A DNA stretch of 6,392 nt from CG2-30-68-42 sp037440385 (GTDB lineage: Bacteria > Pseudomonadota > Gammaproteobacteria > Burkholderiales > Rhodocyclaceae): NCBI GenBank assembly GCA_037440385.1, contig JBBIUI010000107.1:1-6392 (forward strand). The letters run 5' to 3'. Made by a program: the position numbers and the translations under genes. Below the pieces are notes generated by a model that saw only the letters and a list, made by a program, of their open reading frames with translations, made no database searches and was not told where the DNA came from. Numbering within the stretch: the stretch's first letter is position 1; the number at the start of each line of letters is the position of its first letter. Below, in pieces: positions 1 to 5,749 of this stretch.

Positions 1-3000
1 GTGTGGGAACGGCTTCGTGAGGAAGGCGTCGACGGCGAGCGCGGAGTGCGGCTCGCGGATCTCGTCCTCGCCGAAGGCGCTGACCAGGACGAGGACGGGC
101 GGCGCGCGCAGGCTCGCATCGGCGCGCAGCATCCGCGCGGCCTCCAGGCCGTCCATGCCCGGCATCTTCCAGTCGAGGAAGACGAAACGATAGGGATCCT
201 CGGCATCGGCCGCGCGCACCGCCGCGAGCGCTTCCTGCGCCGAGCCCGCGACGGCGACGCGCAAGCCTTCGTCGGTCAGCGCCTCGGCGAGCGCATCGCG
301 CGCAGCCGGATGATCGTCCGCGACCAGCGCGCGCCGGCCTGCGAGCGTGCCGTCCGCCGCCTGCACGGGCTCCTGCGGCAGCGCGCCGAAACGCGCGGTG
401 AAATGAAACGTGCTGCCGCGCCCCGGTGCGCTTTCCGCCCAGATGCGCCCGCCCATCAGCTCGACGAGACGCTTGCTGATCGACAGCCCGAGCCCGGTGC
501 CGCCGAACCGGCGCGTGGTCGATCCGTCGGCCTGCGTGAAGGGCTGGAACAGTCGGGCGGCCTCGTCCTCGCTCAAGATCGGAAGAGCATCGCGCACCGC
601 GAAATGAAGCTCGACGTGCTCCGCTGTGACCGCGGCCGGCTCGACGATGACGTCGATCTCGCCGAGCTCGGTGAACTTGATCGCGTTGTTGGCCAGGTTC
701 GTGAGTACCTGGCCGAGCCGCAGCGGGTCCCCGGCGAGCCGGTGCGGCACGGCCGCCGGCACGCGGAACAGCAGTTCGAGCCCCTTGTCGCAGGCGCGCT
801 GGCCGAGCACCGTCGCGACGCGTTCCAGCACGTCGTCGAGCCGGAATCCGACCCGCTCGAGCTCGATCTTGTCCGCCTCGATCTTGGAGAAGTCCAGCAC
901 GTCGTTGATGATGGCCAGCAGCGAGTTCGCGGCGCCGTGGATCTTGCCGACATAATCGCGCTGCTTGCCCGTGAGCTCGGTCTGCAGCGCGAGGTGGGCC
1001 ATGCCGAGGATGGCGTTCATCGGCGTGCGGATCTCGTGACTCATGTTGGCGAGGAACATGGACTTGGCGCGCGTGGCCTCCTCGGCGCGCTCCTTGGCCT
1101 CGCGCAGCGCGTCCGCCGCCCGCTTGCGCTCCGAGATGTCGCGCACCGACGCGGACACCGCGGGCGGTTCCCCCTCCAGGCCGGGCAGCGGGCTCAGTCC
1201 GATCTCGACCGGAAACTCGTTTCCGTCCTTGCGCCGGGCATACAGCTCCAGCCCGCCGCCCATCGCACGCGTGACCGCCGAACGCTGGTAATGATGGCGA
1301 TGCACGGGATGGCGCTCGCGCAGCCGCTCGGGCACCAGCAGCTCGACCGGTTGACCGATCAGCTCCTCGCGCGCATAGCCGAACAGCTCCCCGATCTGTG
1401 CGTTCGCGAGCGTGATGCGGCCGCTCGCGTCGACCACGAGCAGCCCGTCCGGCGCGGTCTCCAGGATGCCCCGGTACCAGTGTTCCGTCTTGCGCACGAG
1501 CTCCGCGGCCTGCTTGATGTCGGTGACATCGAGCCAGTAACCGTTCCAGACCCAGGCCCCGTCGCCGAGCCGCTGCGGGAGCGCTTCGTGCCGGATCCAG
1601 CGGATCTGTCCGTTCAGGCGCACGCGGTATTCACAGAAGAAGCGTTCGTGCCGTTCGATGACCTGCTCGATCAGCGCGCGCACACGCGGCACGTCCTCTT
1701 CGAGCACATTGCGCCAGCGCGCGGGTTCGTCGGCGCGCAGCGTGTCCAGATCGACGCCCAGCACGTCGATGACCTTCTTGCTGATGAAGGTGTAGCGGCG
1801 CGAGCCGTCGGCATCCACCCGGATCTGATAGACCGCGCACGGCAGCGCGTCGCTCATGTCGAGCAGGCGCCGGCGCGAGGCCTCGGCGATCGATTTCGCG
1901 TCGATCAGCGCGCTCTCGGCATGGCGCCGCTCGCTGATGTCGCGCACGAAGGCGATCGAATGCCATTGTCCTTCGCTGCGGTAGGCGGCTCGGGCGATTT
2001 CGAGCGGGATCTCGTGCCCGTCCTTGTGCATGCCTTCGAGCCCGATCACGCTGCCGGTCGCATCCCTCCTGCCGCGAGCGGCGAGCCGCGCCATCGCCTC
2101 GCGCGCTTCGGGCGGCCGGTGCTCGGGCGCGAGCAGCTCGCGCACGTCGCGCCCGAGCACCTCGTGTTCGCGGTAGCCGAACAGCCGTTCGGCCGCCGCG
2201 TTCCAGTAGGTGATGCGCCCGTCCTGGTCGGCCGTGATGACGCCTTCGGGGGCGGACTGCAGGATGGTGCGCAGGCGTTCCTCGTTTTCCTTCAGCGCCT
2301 CCTCGAGCAGGCGCCGCCGACGGATTTCCGCATGCATGCGCCGGTTGGCGATGAGCACGATGATCATCACCGACAACAGCGCGACGAGCACCGGACCGGC
2401 CACCGCGGCGATCCGGTTCCAGTCGGTCTCGCCTTCCAGGCGCACCGCCAGCCAGCGGTTGCGGATGTGCCGGTCTTCCTCTTCGGGGACGGCGTCGAAC
2501 ACCTTGTCGATCGCCGACGCGAGCTCCGGCCAGTCGGGCCGCACCGCGAAGCGCAGCTCGTAGCGTGCGTGCTGGACCGTCGTGGCGATCTTGAGCCGGC
2601 CGGCGTACTCCGCCTGGATCATCTCGCCGGCAGTGGCGATGTTGTGGATCGCGGCGAACGCCTGGCCTCGCTCGACCGCGCGCAGCGCCGCGCGCAGGTC
2701 GGTGGAGGGCAACTGGCGGATGCGCGGATGCTCCAGCGCGAGCTGCTCGGCGAGCGCCGATCCCTTCGGCACGGCGACCGTCCTGCCGTCGAGGTCGCTC
2801 AGGCCGAGCACTCCGGTCTGTACCGCCGCCACGACGATCGCCCACGGACTGGTGAGGTAAGGTGCCGAGAAGCGCAGGCGCTGCGAGCGCGACGGCGTCC
2901 ATTGGGTAGCGGCGAGCGCGTCGAGCTTGCCTGCGAGCAGACGGGCCTCGAGCGCCTCGGCGCTGCGTGCGGTCACGATCGAGAACTGCAGCCCGAGCGT

Positions 3001-3282
3001 GCGGGCGATGATGCCCGCATAGTCTGCGGCGATGCCCTGATGCGTGCCGCCGGCATCGACATAGTCGAACGGGGCATTCGCCGCGACCACGCCGAGGCGC
3101 ACCCGCGGATGCTCCTTCAGCCAGCGCTGCTCGGCTTCGGTCAGCTTGACCGCGTAGGCCGGTTCCTGGGCCGCGGGCCGGTCGGCCGCGGCTGCCGGAG
3201 ACATGCTTTCAGCATGAACCCCGAGCCAGGGCGCCGCCGCCAGGCCGGCGACGGCGGCAACCTTGCGCGCGGTGCGGAACAT
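1..3282 (-). CDS. BvgS-like hybrid sensor histidine kinase (SBP_bac_3 - TM - PAS x3 - HisKA - HATPase_c - REC), 3' end off window
   Basis: Inner-membrane two-component sensor with 1094 codons visible. The frame is open from an ATG at 3282 to the window edge, so the C-terminus is missing. Residues 1-24 are a signal peptide ending V-H-A. About 46-281 is a periplasmic solute-binding (SBP_bac_3) domain starting LTEAEQRWLKEHP and containing GIAADY. The membrane helix is about 291-312. PAS/PAC domains lie at about 337-455 (ending VRDISERR), 470-592 (ending DVTDIK) and 598-720 (ending VRDISERK), followed by a short coiled coil. HisKA carries MSHEIRTPMN with phospho-acceptor H749. HATPase_c has the N box (LANNAIKF, N866) and G2 box (GGTGLGLSI, 927-935), but its G1 box at 898-903 reads DALPIL because of an adapter-like 13-mer. 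The receiver has acidic pair D989/D990, phospho-acceptor D1037 (FLDWKMPG) and K1090 in TKPF. An Hpt or second receiver may follow outside the window. The start is supported by the signal peptide although the ribosome-binding site is weak. The ligand and output are unknown. Confidence 0.95.
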   Translation of the reverse strand, partial: MFRTARKVAAVAGLAAAPWLGVHAESMSPAAAADRPAAQEPAYAVKLTEAEQRWLKEHPRVRLGVVAANAPFDYVDAGGTHQGIAADYAGIIARTLGLQFSIVTARSAEALEARLLAGKLDALAATQWTPSRSQRLRFSAPYLTSPWAIVVAAVQTGVLGLSDLDGRTVAVPKGSALAEQLALEHPRIRQLPSTDLRAALRAVERGQAFAAIHNIATAGEMIQAEYAGRLKIATTVQHARYELRFAVRPDWPELASAIDKVFDAVPEEEDRHIRNRWLAVRLEGETDWNRIAAVAGPVLVALLSVMIIVLIANRRMHAEIRRRRLLEEALKENEERLRTILQSAPEGVITADQDGRITYWNAAAERLFGYREHEVLGRDVRELLAPEHRPPEAREAMARLAARGRRDATGSVIGLEGMHKDGHEIPLEIARAAYRSEGQWHSIAFVRDISERRHAESALIDAKSIAEASRRRLLDMSDALPCAVYQIRVDADGSRRYTFISKKVIDVLGVDLDTLRADEPARWRNVLEEDVPRVRALIEQVIERHERFFCEYRVRLNGQIRWIRHEALPQRLGDGAWVWNGYWLDVTDIKQAAELVRKTEHWYRGILETAPDGLLVVDASGRITLANAQIGELFGYAREELIGQPVELLVPERLRERHPVHRHHYQRSAVTRAMGGGLELYARRKDGNEFPVEIGLSPLPGLEGEPPAVSASVRDISERKRAADALREAKERAEEATRAKSMFLANMSHEIRTPMNAILGMAHLALQTELTGKQRDYVGKIHGAANSLLAIINDVLDFSKIEADKIELERVGFRLDDVLERVATVLGQRACDKGLELLFRVPAAVPHRLAGDPLRLGQVLTNLANNAIKFTELGEIDVIVEPAAVTAEHVELHFAVRDALPILSEDEAARLFQPFTQADGSTTRRFGGTGLGLSISKRLVELMGGRIWAESAPGRGSTFHFTARFGALPQEPVQAADGTLAGRRALVADDHPAARDALAEALTDEGLRVAVAGSAQEALAAVRAADAEDPYRFVFLDWKMPGMDGLEAARMLRADASLRAPPVLVLVSAFGEDEIREPHSALAVDAFLTKPFPH
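576..588. other. Illumina adapter 13-mer inside the kinase gene (probable assembly artefact)
   Basis: The plus strand reads AGATCGGAAGAGC, identical to the 13 bases shared by the TruSeq read 1 and read 2 adapters. The flanks match neither adapter's continuation. On the minus strand it encodes A899-L900-P901-I902 and the first base of the L903 codon, directly after D898. This is exactly where the histidine kinase G1 box should read D-T-G-I-G or similar. Flanking residues fit the family on both sides (FAVRD before, LSEDEAARLFQPF after), so 12-13 native bases appear to have been replaced with no change of frame. A chance exact match at this functional site is very unlikely. The native bases cannot be recovered from this window. 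Confidence 0.93.
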
Positions 3283-3317
3283 GGGGCGGTTCTCGCAGGG
3301 GCGGGCACCGGGCCCCG

Positions 3318-3331
3318 CCGGGCCGGCCCGG
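3318..3331. repeat. GC-only 14-bp palindrome between the isomerase and kinase genes
   Basis: The 50-base gap between the isomerase stop (3333) and the kinase start (3282) begins with a perfect palindrome, CCGGGCCGGCCCGG. In the transcript the 5' arm can also pair with a second GGCCCGG further down (3308-3314), giving a 7-bp all-GC stem with a 10-base loop just after the TAA. No run of U follows, so it is not a standard intrinsic terminator. It could be an mRNA-stabilising 3' stem or an attenuator that lowers kinase expression relative to the operon. It could also be chance in very GC-rich DNA. Confidence 0.4.
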
Positions 3332-3332
3332 G

Positions 3333-4136
3333 TTATTCGACCTTGGCCTTGCCGCGCAGCTCGGCCAGGTGCCGTTCGATGATCTGGCGCTGCATGTTCT
3401 GGCTCAGCTCGGCCTTGGCCTCGTCGAAGCCCGGCAGCTTGCGCTCGCGCACGTCGTCGAGCTGGATCACGTGGTAACCGAAGTCGCTCTTGACCGGCTC
3501 CGTCGTGTACTTGCCCTTTTCCAGCTTGACCAGCGCATCCGAGAACGGCTTCACGTAATTGGCGGGCGAGCTCCAGCCGAGGTCGCCGCCGCGATCCTTC
3601 GATCCCGGATCCTTCGAGTCCTTGGCCAGTTCCTCGAACTTGCCTCCGCCCTTGAGCTTGTCGATGATCGCCTTGGCATCGCCTTCCTTCTCGACCAGGA
3701 TGTGGCGGGCCTTGTATTCCTTGCTGCCGAGGCGCGCGACGACCTTGTCATATTCCTTCCGGACCGCGCCGTCGTTGAGCGGATGGCTGCGGACGTAATC
3801 CTGGATGTAGGCCTGGATCAGCGCGACCTGGCGCGCCATGTCCATCTGTGCGGCGATTTCCGGCTTCTTGTCGAGCCCGCGCTTGCGGGCTTCCTGGAAG
3901 ATCACCTCGCGCCGTATCAGCTCCTCGCGCACGTTGGCGGCCAGGTCGGCGCCGTCCGCGGCACCCTGTGCGCGCTGGCCGGCCATCAGCACGTCGGCAC
4001 GAATCTTCGGAATCGCGATGCCATTGACGGTTGCAACCGCCGTCTTGGCGGGCGCCTTGGTCTGCTGGGCCGGCACCGCAGGGCTGAGCAGCGCGGCGAA
4101 CAGGACGGCGGCAAGCGGCAGCACTCGAATTCTCAT
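3333..4136 (-). CDS. Periplasmic parvulin-type peptidyl-prolyl cis-trans isomerase
   Basis: 267-residue secreted foldase that interconverts cis and trans Xaa-Pro bonds and probably chaperones envelope proteins. Residues 1-23 are a signal peptide (basic start, hydrophobic core, cleavage after A-V-P-A). Residues about 24-138 are a helical SurA-like N-domain. The parvulin (Rotamase) domain spans about 139-231 with YKARHILV (H145), RGGDLGW (183-188 region), PFSDA and DFGYHVIQLDD (H222). A helical tail rich in Lys, Gln and Glu closes the protein. The size and plan resemble Bordetella Par27 and the PEB4/CBF2 group; this is recognition from memory, not an alignment. The ATG overlaps the bolA stop as ATGA, and a good Shine-Dalgarno (GAGAAGGA, 4143-4150) lies 6 bases upstream inside bolA. 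The protein is rich in Lys, unlike its Arg-rich neighbours. It ends ...KAKVE then TAA. Confidence 0.96.
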   Translation of the reverse strand: MRIRVLPLAAVLFAALLSPAVPAQQTKAPAKTAVATVNGIAIPKIRADVLMAGQRAQGAADGADLAANVREELIRREVIFQEARKRGLDKKPEIAAQMDMARQVALIQAYIQDYVRSHPLNDGAVRKEYDKVVARLGSKEYKARHILVEKEGDAKAIIDKLKGGGKFEELAKDSKDPGSKDRGGDLGWSSPANYVKPFSDALVKLEKGKYTTEPVKSDFGYHVIQLDDVRERKLPGFDEAKAELSQNMQRQIIERHLAELRGKAKVE

Positions 4137-4420
4137 CTGGTTTCCTTCTCGGTCGTGGAAAGTTCTTCGGGGGCGAATGCGGCGATCGACAGGGCATGGA
4201 GATCCTGCCGCATCAGTTCGCCGAGTGTGTCATAGACCAGCCGGTGGCGCGCGAGCATGTTCCTGCCGGCGAACGCCTCTGACACGATCTTCAGGCGGAA
4301 ATGCGCGCCGCCGCGCGCGCCGGCGTGTCCGGCGTGGCGCGCGCTCTCGTCGATCAGTTCGACACGGGAGGGCGACAGCGCGGCGAGGCGAGCGCGCAGC
4401 TTCGCTTCGAGCGCCGTCAA
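4133..4420 (-). CDS. bolA: BolA family protein
   Basis: 95 residues, normal for the family. BolA proteins bind monothiol glutaredoxins through a shared iron-sulfur cluster and are linked to iron-sulfur handling, stress morphology and, in some bacteria, DNA binding. Family signatures visible are VELIDES followed by HAGH (residues 20-32), HFRLKIVSEAFAG (40-52), RHRLVYDTLGELM (58-70) and HALSIAA (75-81). The His of RHRLVY and the His of HALSI are the strongly conserved positions. The only start fitting the family length is TTG at 4420, which overlaps the yciI stop as TTGA. Reading further upstream in frame gives sequence that is only a shadow of yciI. A short AGG sits 7 bases before the TTG. The end overlaps the isomerase start (ATGA). 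Rare start plus overlap implies expression by coupling to yciI. Confidence 0.94.
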   Translation of the reverse strand: MTALEAKLRARLAALSPSRVELIDESARHAGHAGARGGAHFRLKIVSEAFAGRNMLARHRLVYDTLGELMRQDLHALSIAAFAPEELSTTEKETR

Positions 4421-4716
4421 GGCAGGACCTGCCTGAACGGCGCGACGTGCTCGGTGGCGAACACGCCGTGCATGCTGTACGGGTCCTCGCGCCACCACGC
4501 CCGGGCAGCTTCCAGCGAGTCGAATTCGGCGACGATCAGGCTTCCCGCCACGCCGGCCGCGCCCGGATCGGGGCTGTCGATCTTCAGCAATGGCCCCGCC
4601 AGGGCGATCCGGCCCGCCGCCTGCAGCGCGTCGAGCCGTTTCAGGTGCTCGGGACGCAGCGCGGCGCGCCGTGCGGCGGAGTCGGGGACGTCCTCGCCGA
4701 TCAATGCATACAGCAT
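4417..4716 (-). CDS. yciI: YciI family (YCII domain) protein
   Basis: 99 residues, a single YCII domain of ferredoxin-like alpha/beta type, small and cytoplasmic. It matches E. coli YciI in length and pattern: MLYALIGEDVPDS at the start, RPEHLKRLDALQAAGR (21-36), LAGPLL then DSPDPG (39-52), GSLIVAEFDSLEAARAW (58-74), EDPY (77-80) and a closing VAPF. The conserved His (H24) and the Asp of EDPY (D78) are present; these are the residues usually proposed for an active site in the family. The biochemical role of YciI is not settled. The ATG shares its A with the yciB stop (TGATG). Sitting directly after yciB reproduces an association also seen in enterobacteria, where yciI is near yciB. Start choice is secure because of the strong ribosome-binding site. 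Confidence 0.94.
   Translation of the reverse strand: MLYALIGEDVPDSAARRAALRPEHLKRLDALQAAGRIALAGPLLKIDSPDPGAAGVAGSLIVAEFDSLEAARAWWREDPYSMHGVFATEHVAPFRQVLP
4420..4434 (-). promoter_or_regulatory. Inverted repeat over the bolA ribosome-binding site and TTG start
   Basis: On the coding strand AGGCAGG-T-CCTGCCT is a perfect 7-bp inverted repeat around one base. As RNA it could fold with a 6-bp stem and a 3-base loop that hides the AGG Shine-Dalgarno-like element and the first base of the TTG start. Ribosomes finishing yciI would melt it, which fits coupled translation. The same bases encode the last yciI codons (R-Q-V-L-P), so the repeat may be incidental. Confidence 0.4.
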
Positions 4717-5330
4717 CACTTGTCCTCCTCGACGTATTTCGCAAGGAACATTCCCTGCGCGATCACGAAAACCAGCATCAGCCCCATCGTTCCGAACAGC
4801 TTGAAGTTCACCCAGGTGTCGGTCGGGAAGTTGTATGCGACGAACAGGTTCGCGCACCCCATCGCGAGGAAGAACGCGATCCATGCCGCGTTGAGCCGGC
4901 TCCATACCGGGTCGGGCAGCTTGACCTTTTCCTCCATCAGCTTGCGGATCAGGTTGCGGCGCGCCAGCGTCGAGGACACGAGCAGCACCAGGCCGAACAG
5001 CCAGTACAGCACGCTCGGTTTCCACTTGATGAAGGTCTCGTCGCGCAGCACCAGCGTCGCGCCGCCGAACACCACGATGATCGCGAGGCTCACCCACAGC
5101 ATCGCATCCACCTTGCGGCCGCGCGCGACGAGCCAGCCGATCTGCCCGGCACTGGCGAGGATCGCCACCGCGGTCGCCGTCAGGATCGGTGCCTGAGCGC
5201 TCGCGACCGCGCCTCCGAGCGGCGCCAGCATGCCGCTGGCAAGCTCCGCGGCGCGCTCCGGCGCGGCCCCGGCCAGCTTGAACGCCGCGAAGAACAGGAT
5301 GACCGGGAACAGATCGAACAGCAGCTTCAT
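4716..5330 (-). CDS. yciB: Inner membrane septation protein A (YciB/IspZ)
   Basis: 204-residue polytopic inner-membrane protein, about 25 longer than E. coli YciB. YciB is linked to cell-envelope synthesis and septation and interacts with divisome and elongasome proteins; no enzymatic activity is known. Hydrophobic segments lie at about 4-20, 48-69, 76-95, 106-121, 149-166 and 177-196. Family motifs are VVFGG (86-90), DETFIKWKP (97-105), PVWSRLNAAW (141-150) and WVNFKLFG (173-180). The extra length is an Ala/Gly-rich stretch at about 21-48, between the first two membrane segments. The frame stays open further upstream, but that region is out-of-frame msrB sequence; the ATG at 5330 matches the family N-terminus (MKLLFDLFP). 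No Shine-Dalgarno precedes it. It lies 8 bases after the msrB stop and its own stop overlaps the yciI ATG. Confidence 0.96.
   Translation of the reverse strand: MKLLFDLFPVILFFAAFKLAGAAPERAAELASGMLAPLGGAVASAQAPILTATAVAILASAGQIGWLVARGRKVDAMLWVSLAIIVVFGGATLVLRDETFIKWKPSVLYWLFGLVLLVSSTLARRNLIRKLMEEKVKLPDPVWSRLNAAWIAFFLAMGCANLFVAYNFPTDTWVNFKLFGTMGLMLVFVIAQGMFLAKYVEEDK
4723..4730 (-). promoter_or_regulatory. Strong Shine-Dalgarno of yciI inside the yciB 3' end
   Basis: GAGGAGGA lies 6 bases before the yciI ATG and is formed by the last Glu-Glu-Asp codons of yciB. It is the strongest ribosome-binding site in the window. It decides the yciI start and suggests YciI is made at a higher rate than the products of its coupled neighbours. 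Confidence 0.8.
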
Positions 5331-5337
5331 CGCGGCG

Positions 5338-5343
5338 ATTATA
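5338..5343 (-). promoter_or_regulatory. Consensus -10 box (TATAAT) 7 bases before the yciB ATG
   Basis: TATAAT on the minus strand overlaps the msrB stop codon and ends 7 bases before the yciB start. This is the spacing that would put the transcript start at or next to the A of ATG, giving a leaderless mRNA. It fits with the absence of a ribosome-binding site before yciB. The best -35 candidate, TCGAAG at 16 bases spacing (5360-5365), matches TTGACA at only 3 of 6 positions, so promoter activity is uncertain. Confidence 0.35.
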
Positions 5344-5749
5344 CGCGTGGCCCATCGCCCTTCGAGCGATCGAGGCTCAGCGAAGCCGAGTTGATGCAAT
5401 AGCGCAGCCCGCTCGGCGGCGGGCCGTCCGGAAACACATGCCCGAGATGCGCTCCGCACTGACTGCAATGTACTTCGGTGCGCACCCTCAGCAGGCCGTA
5501 GTCGGTCCGTTCGCCGACGTTGGCCGGCTCGCATGGCTGCCAGAAGCTCGGCCAGCCGCTGCGCGAGTCGAACTTGTGCGCGGAGCTGAACAGCGCGGCG
5601 CCGCAGCCCACGCAGCGGTAGAGTCCTTCCTCGTGGCAATCGCAGTATTCGCCGGAGTAGGGCGGCTCGGTGGCCTGGCATCGGGTGACGCGGTACTGCT
5701 CCGGGCTCAACTGCGCGCGCCATTCGGCATCCGTTTTCTCGATCTTCAT
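5339..5749 (-). CDS. msrB: Peptide-methionine (R)-S-oxide reductase MsrB
   Basis: 136 residues, one SelR/MsrB domain, no signal peptide, so cytoplasmic. It reduces the R epimer of methionine sulfoxide in proteins, with thioredoxin as usual electron donor. Two zinc-binding CxxC pairs are seen, C46/C49 (RCVGCG) and C95/C98 (HCSQCG), along with GWPSFW (65-70), HLGHVFPDGP (101-110) and catalytic C118 in RYCINSASL. The common resolving Cys two residues before GWPSF-W is absent: DSRSGWPSF has S64 where E. coli has Cys. Extra cysteines C24, C36, C38 and C73 could substitute, or thioredoxin may act directly. The ATG overlaps the MFS stop (ATGA), with AAGGAG 8 bases upstream (5758-5763). An in-frame extension upstream is a shadow of the MFS gene. 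Confidence 0.97.
   Translation of the reverse strand: MKIEKTDAEWRAQLSPEQYRVTRCQATEPPYSGEYCDCHEEGLYRCVGCGAALFSSAHKFDSRSGWPSFWQPCEPANVGERTDYGLLRVRTEVHCSQCGAHLGHVFPDGPPPSGLRYCINSASLSLDRSKGDGPRV

Noticed and set aside
576..588. A naturally degenerate, ATP-binding-defective kinase (pseudokinase) with a DALPIL box.
   Set aside because: The exact 13-base identity to a sequencing adapter, and intact H, N and G2 boxes, make an assembly artefact far more likely than evolution to this sequence.
1834..1860. A second DALP peptide in the kinase (start of the second PAS domain, about residues 475-480).
   Set aside because: Its codons do not match the adapter, and the peptide fits the natural start of this PAS type. 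It is not a second artefact.
1631..2902. A 423-codon minus-strand frame inside the kinase region.
   Set aside because: It is in a different frame from the kinase; the product is low-complexity Arg/Ala-rich and the kinase frame carries the PAS motifs.
1..3477. An 1158-codon open frame on the plus strand across the whole kinase gene and into the isomerase gene.
   Set aside because: It is antisense to a protein with clear signal peptide, SBP, PAS, HisKA, HATPase_c and receiver motifs. Its product is Arg/Asp/His-rich with no recognisable domain. Long antisense frames are expected opposite GC-rich genes whose third positions are mostly G or C.
4133..4744. A 203-residue extended form of BolA beginning inside yciB.
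   Set aside because: The extra N-terminal part is yciI read in another frame; BolA proteins of this type are about 90-105 residues, and the TTG at 4420 gives the right length and overlap.
3838..5196. A 452-codon plus-strand frame and several smaller plus-strand frames across bolA, yciI and yciB.
   Set aside because: They lie opposite well-recognised genes, show no family motifs, and their composition is typical of antisense shadows.
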